DNA of 7,552 bases, taken from an uncultured Bacteroidales bacterium (GTDB lineage Bacteria > Bacteroidota > Bacteroidia > Bacteroidales > Paludibacteraceae). Location of the stretch: assembly GCA_903929065.1 (NCBI GenBank), contig CAIYTJ010000684.1, positions 1-7,552 on the forward strand, read 5' to 3'. Both the position numbers and the translations under genes were made by a program. Below are positions 7,496 through 7,552 of the stretch, one piece after another. The notes below the pieces were generated by a model. That model saw only the letters and a list, made by a program, of their open reading frames with translations, was not told the DNA's origin and searched no databases. Within the stretch, counting starts at the first letter, position 1; every line of letters begins with the position of its first letter.

Positions 7496-7552
7496 AACTT
7501 TACTTTTTTGACAATTTATTATTTAGATATAAGTTTAATATAATAAGTTTTA

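Noticed and set aside
7496..7552. Bacteroidota-type promoter (TTTG ... TAnnTTTG) upstream of the first gene
   Set aside because: The visible 57 bp are strongly AT-rich but hold no good match to the -7 element. The nearest string, TAAATTGT, matches only in part, and the promoter may lie beyond the window.
7530..7552. Direct repeat TAAGTTT spaced by 14 nt upstream of the first gene
   Set aside because: It is a short, AT-only style repeat in AT-rich DNA, easily expected by chance.

Overview
The window looks like part of a carbohydrate-degradation locus from a member of the Bacteroidota. Four lines of evidence point there: AT-rich DNA, A-rich translation starts without clear Shine-Dalgarno sequences, signal peptides on every product, and two proteins ending in C-terminal domains of the type IX secretion system (T9SS) sorting kind. 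The order Bacteroidales (for example a Paludibacter-like or Prolixibacter-like lineage) is a reasonable guess, but the sequence does not settle it.

All four genes lie on the minus strand and read right to left. (1) 7495-5096 encodes a 799-residue, apparently non-catalytic secreted protein: an N-terminal beta-rich domain, two fibronectin type III-like (FN3) modules, a beta-sandwich module, a third FN3 module and a T9SS tail. (2) 5031-2677 encodes a 784-residue multidomain secreted esterase: an adhesin/anchor-J-like domain, a beta-sandwich module related to the one in gene 1, an Ig-like module, an alpha/beta-hydrolase with a complete Ser-Asp-His set, and a T9SS tail. (3) 2666-1113 encodes a 517-residue sialate O-acetylesterase-type SGNH esterase with a signal peptide and no T9SS tail. 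(4) 1051-1 encodes the first 350 residues of an alginate-lyase-superfamily polysaccharide lyase (PF05426, PL38-like); its 3' end lies outside the window. The gaps are 64, 10 and 61 bp, and no convincing rho-independent terminator lies between genes, so co-transcription is likely.

Taken together, a cell-surface binding protein, a surface-exported esterase, a probably periplasmic acetyl/acyl esterase and a lyase for uronic-acid polymers suggest a pathway for an O-acetylated (or otherwise esterified) uronate-containing glycan such as glucuronan, alginate or a decorated plant or algal polysaccharide. The substrate is inferred, not shown. No SusC/SusD pair, regulator, RNA gene, mobile element or CRISPR array is visible.

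The most notable non-coding signal is a perfect 15-bp inverted repeat at 5045-5085 in the gap between genes 1 and 2. It ends 13 nt before the start codon of gene 2. The most notable protein-level signal is a related, unnamed beta-sandwich module carried by both T9SS-exported neighbours.
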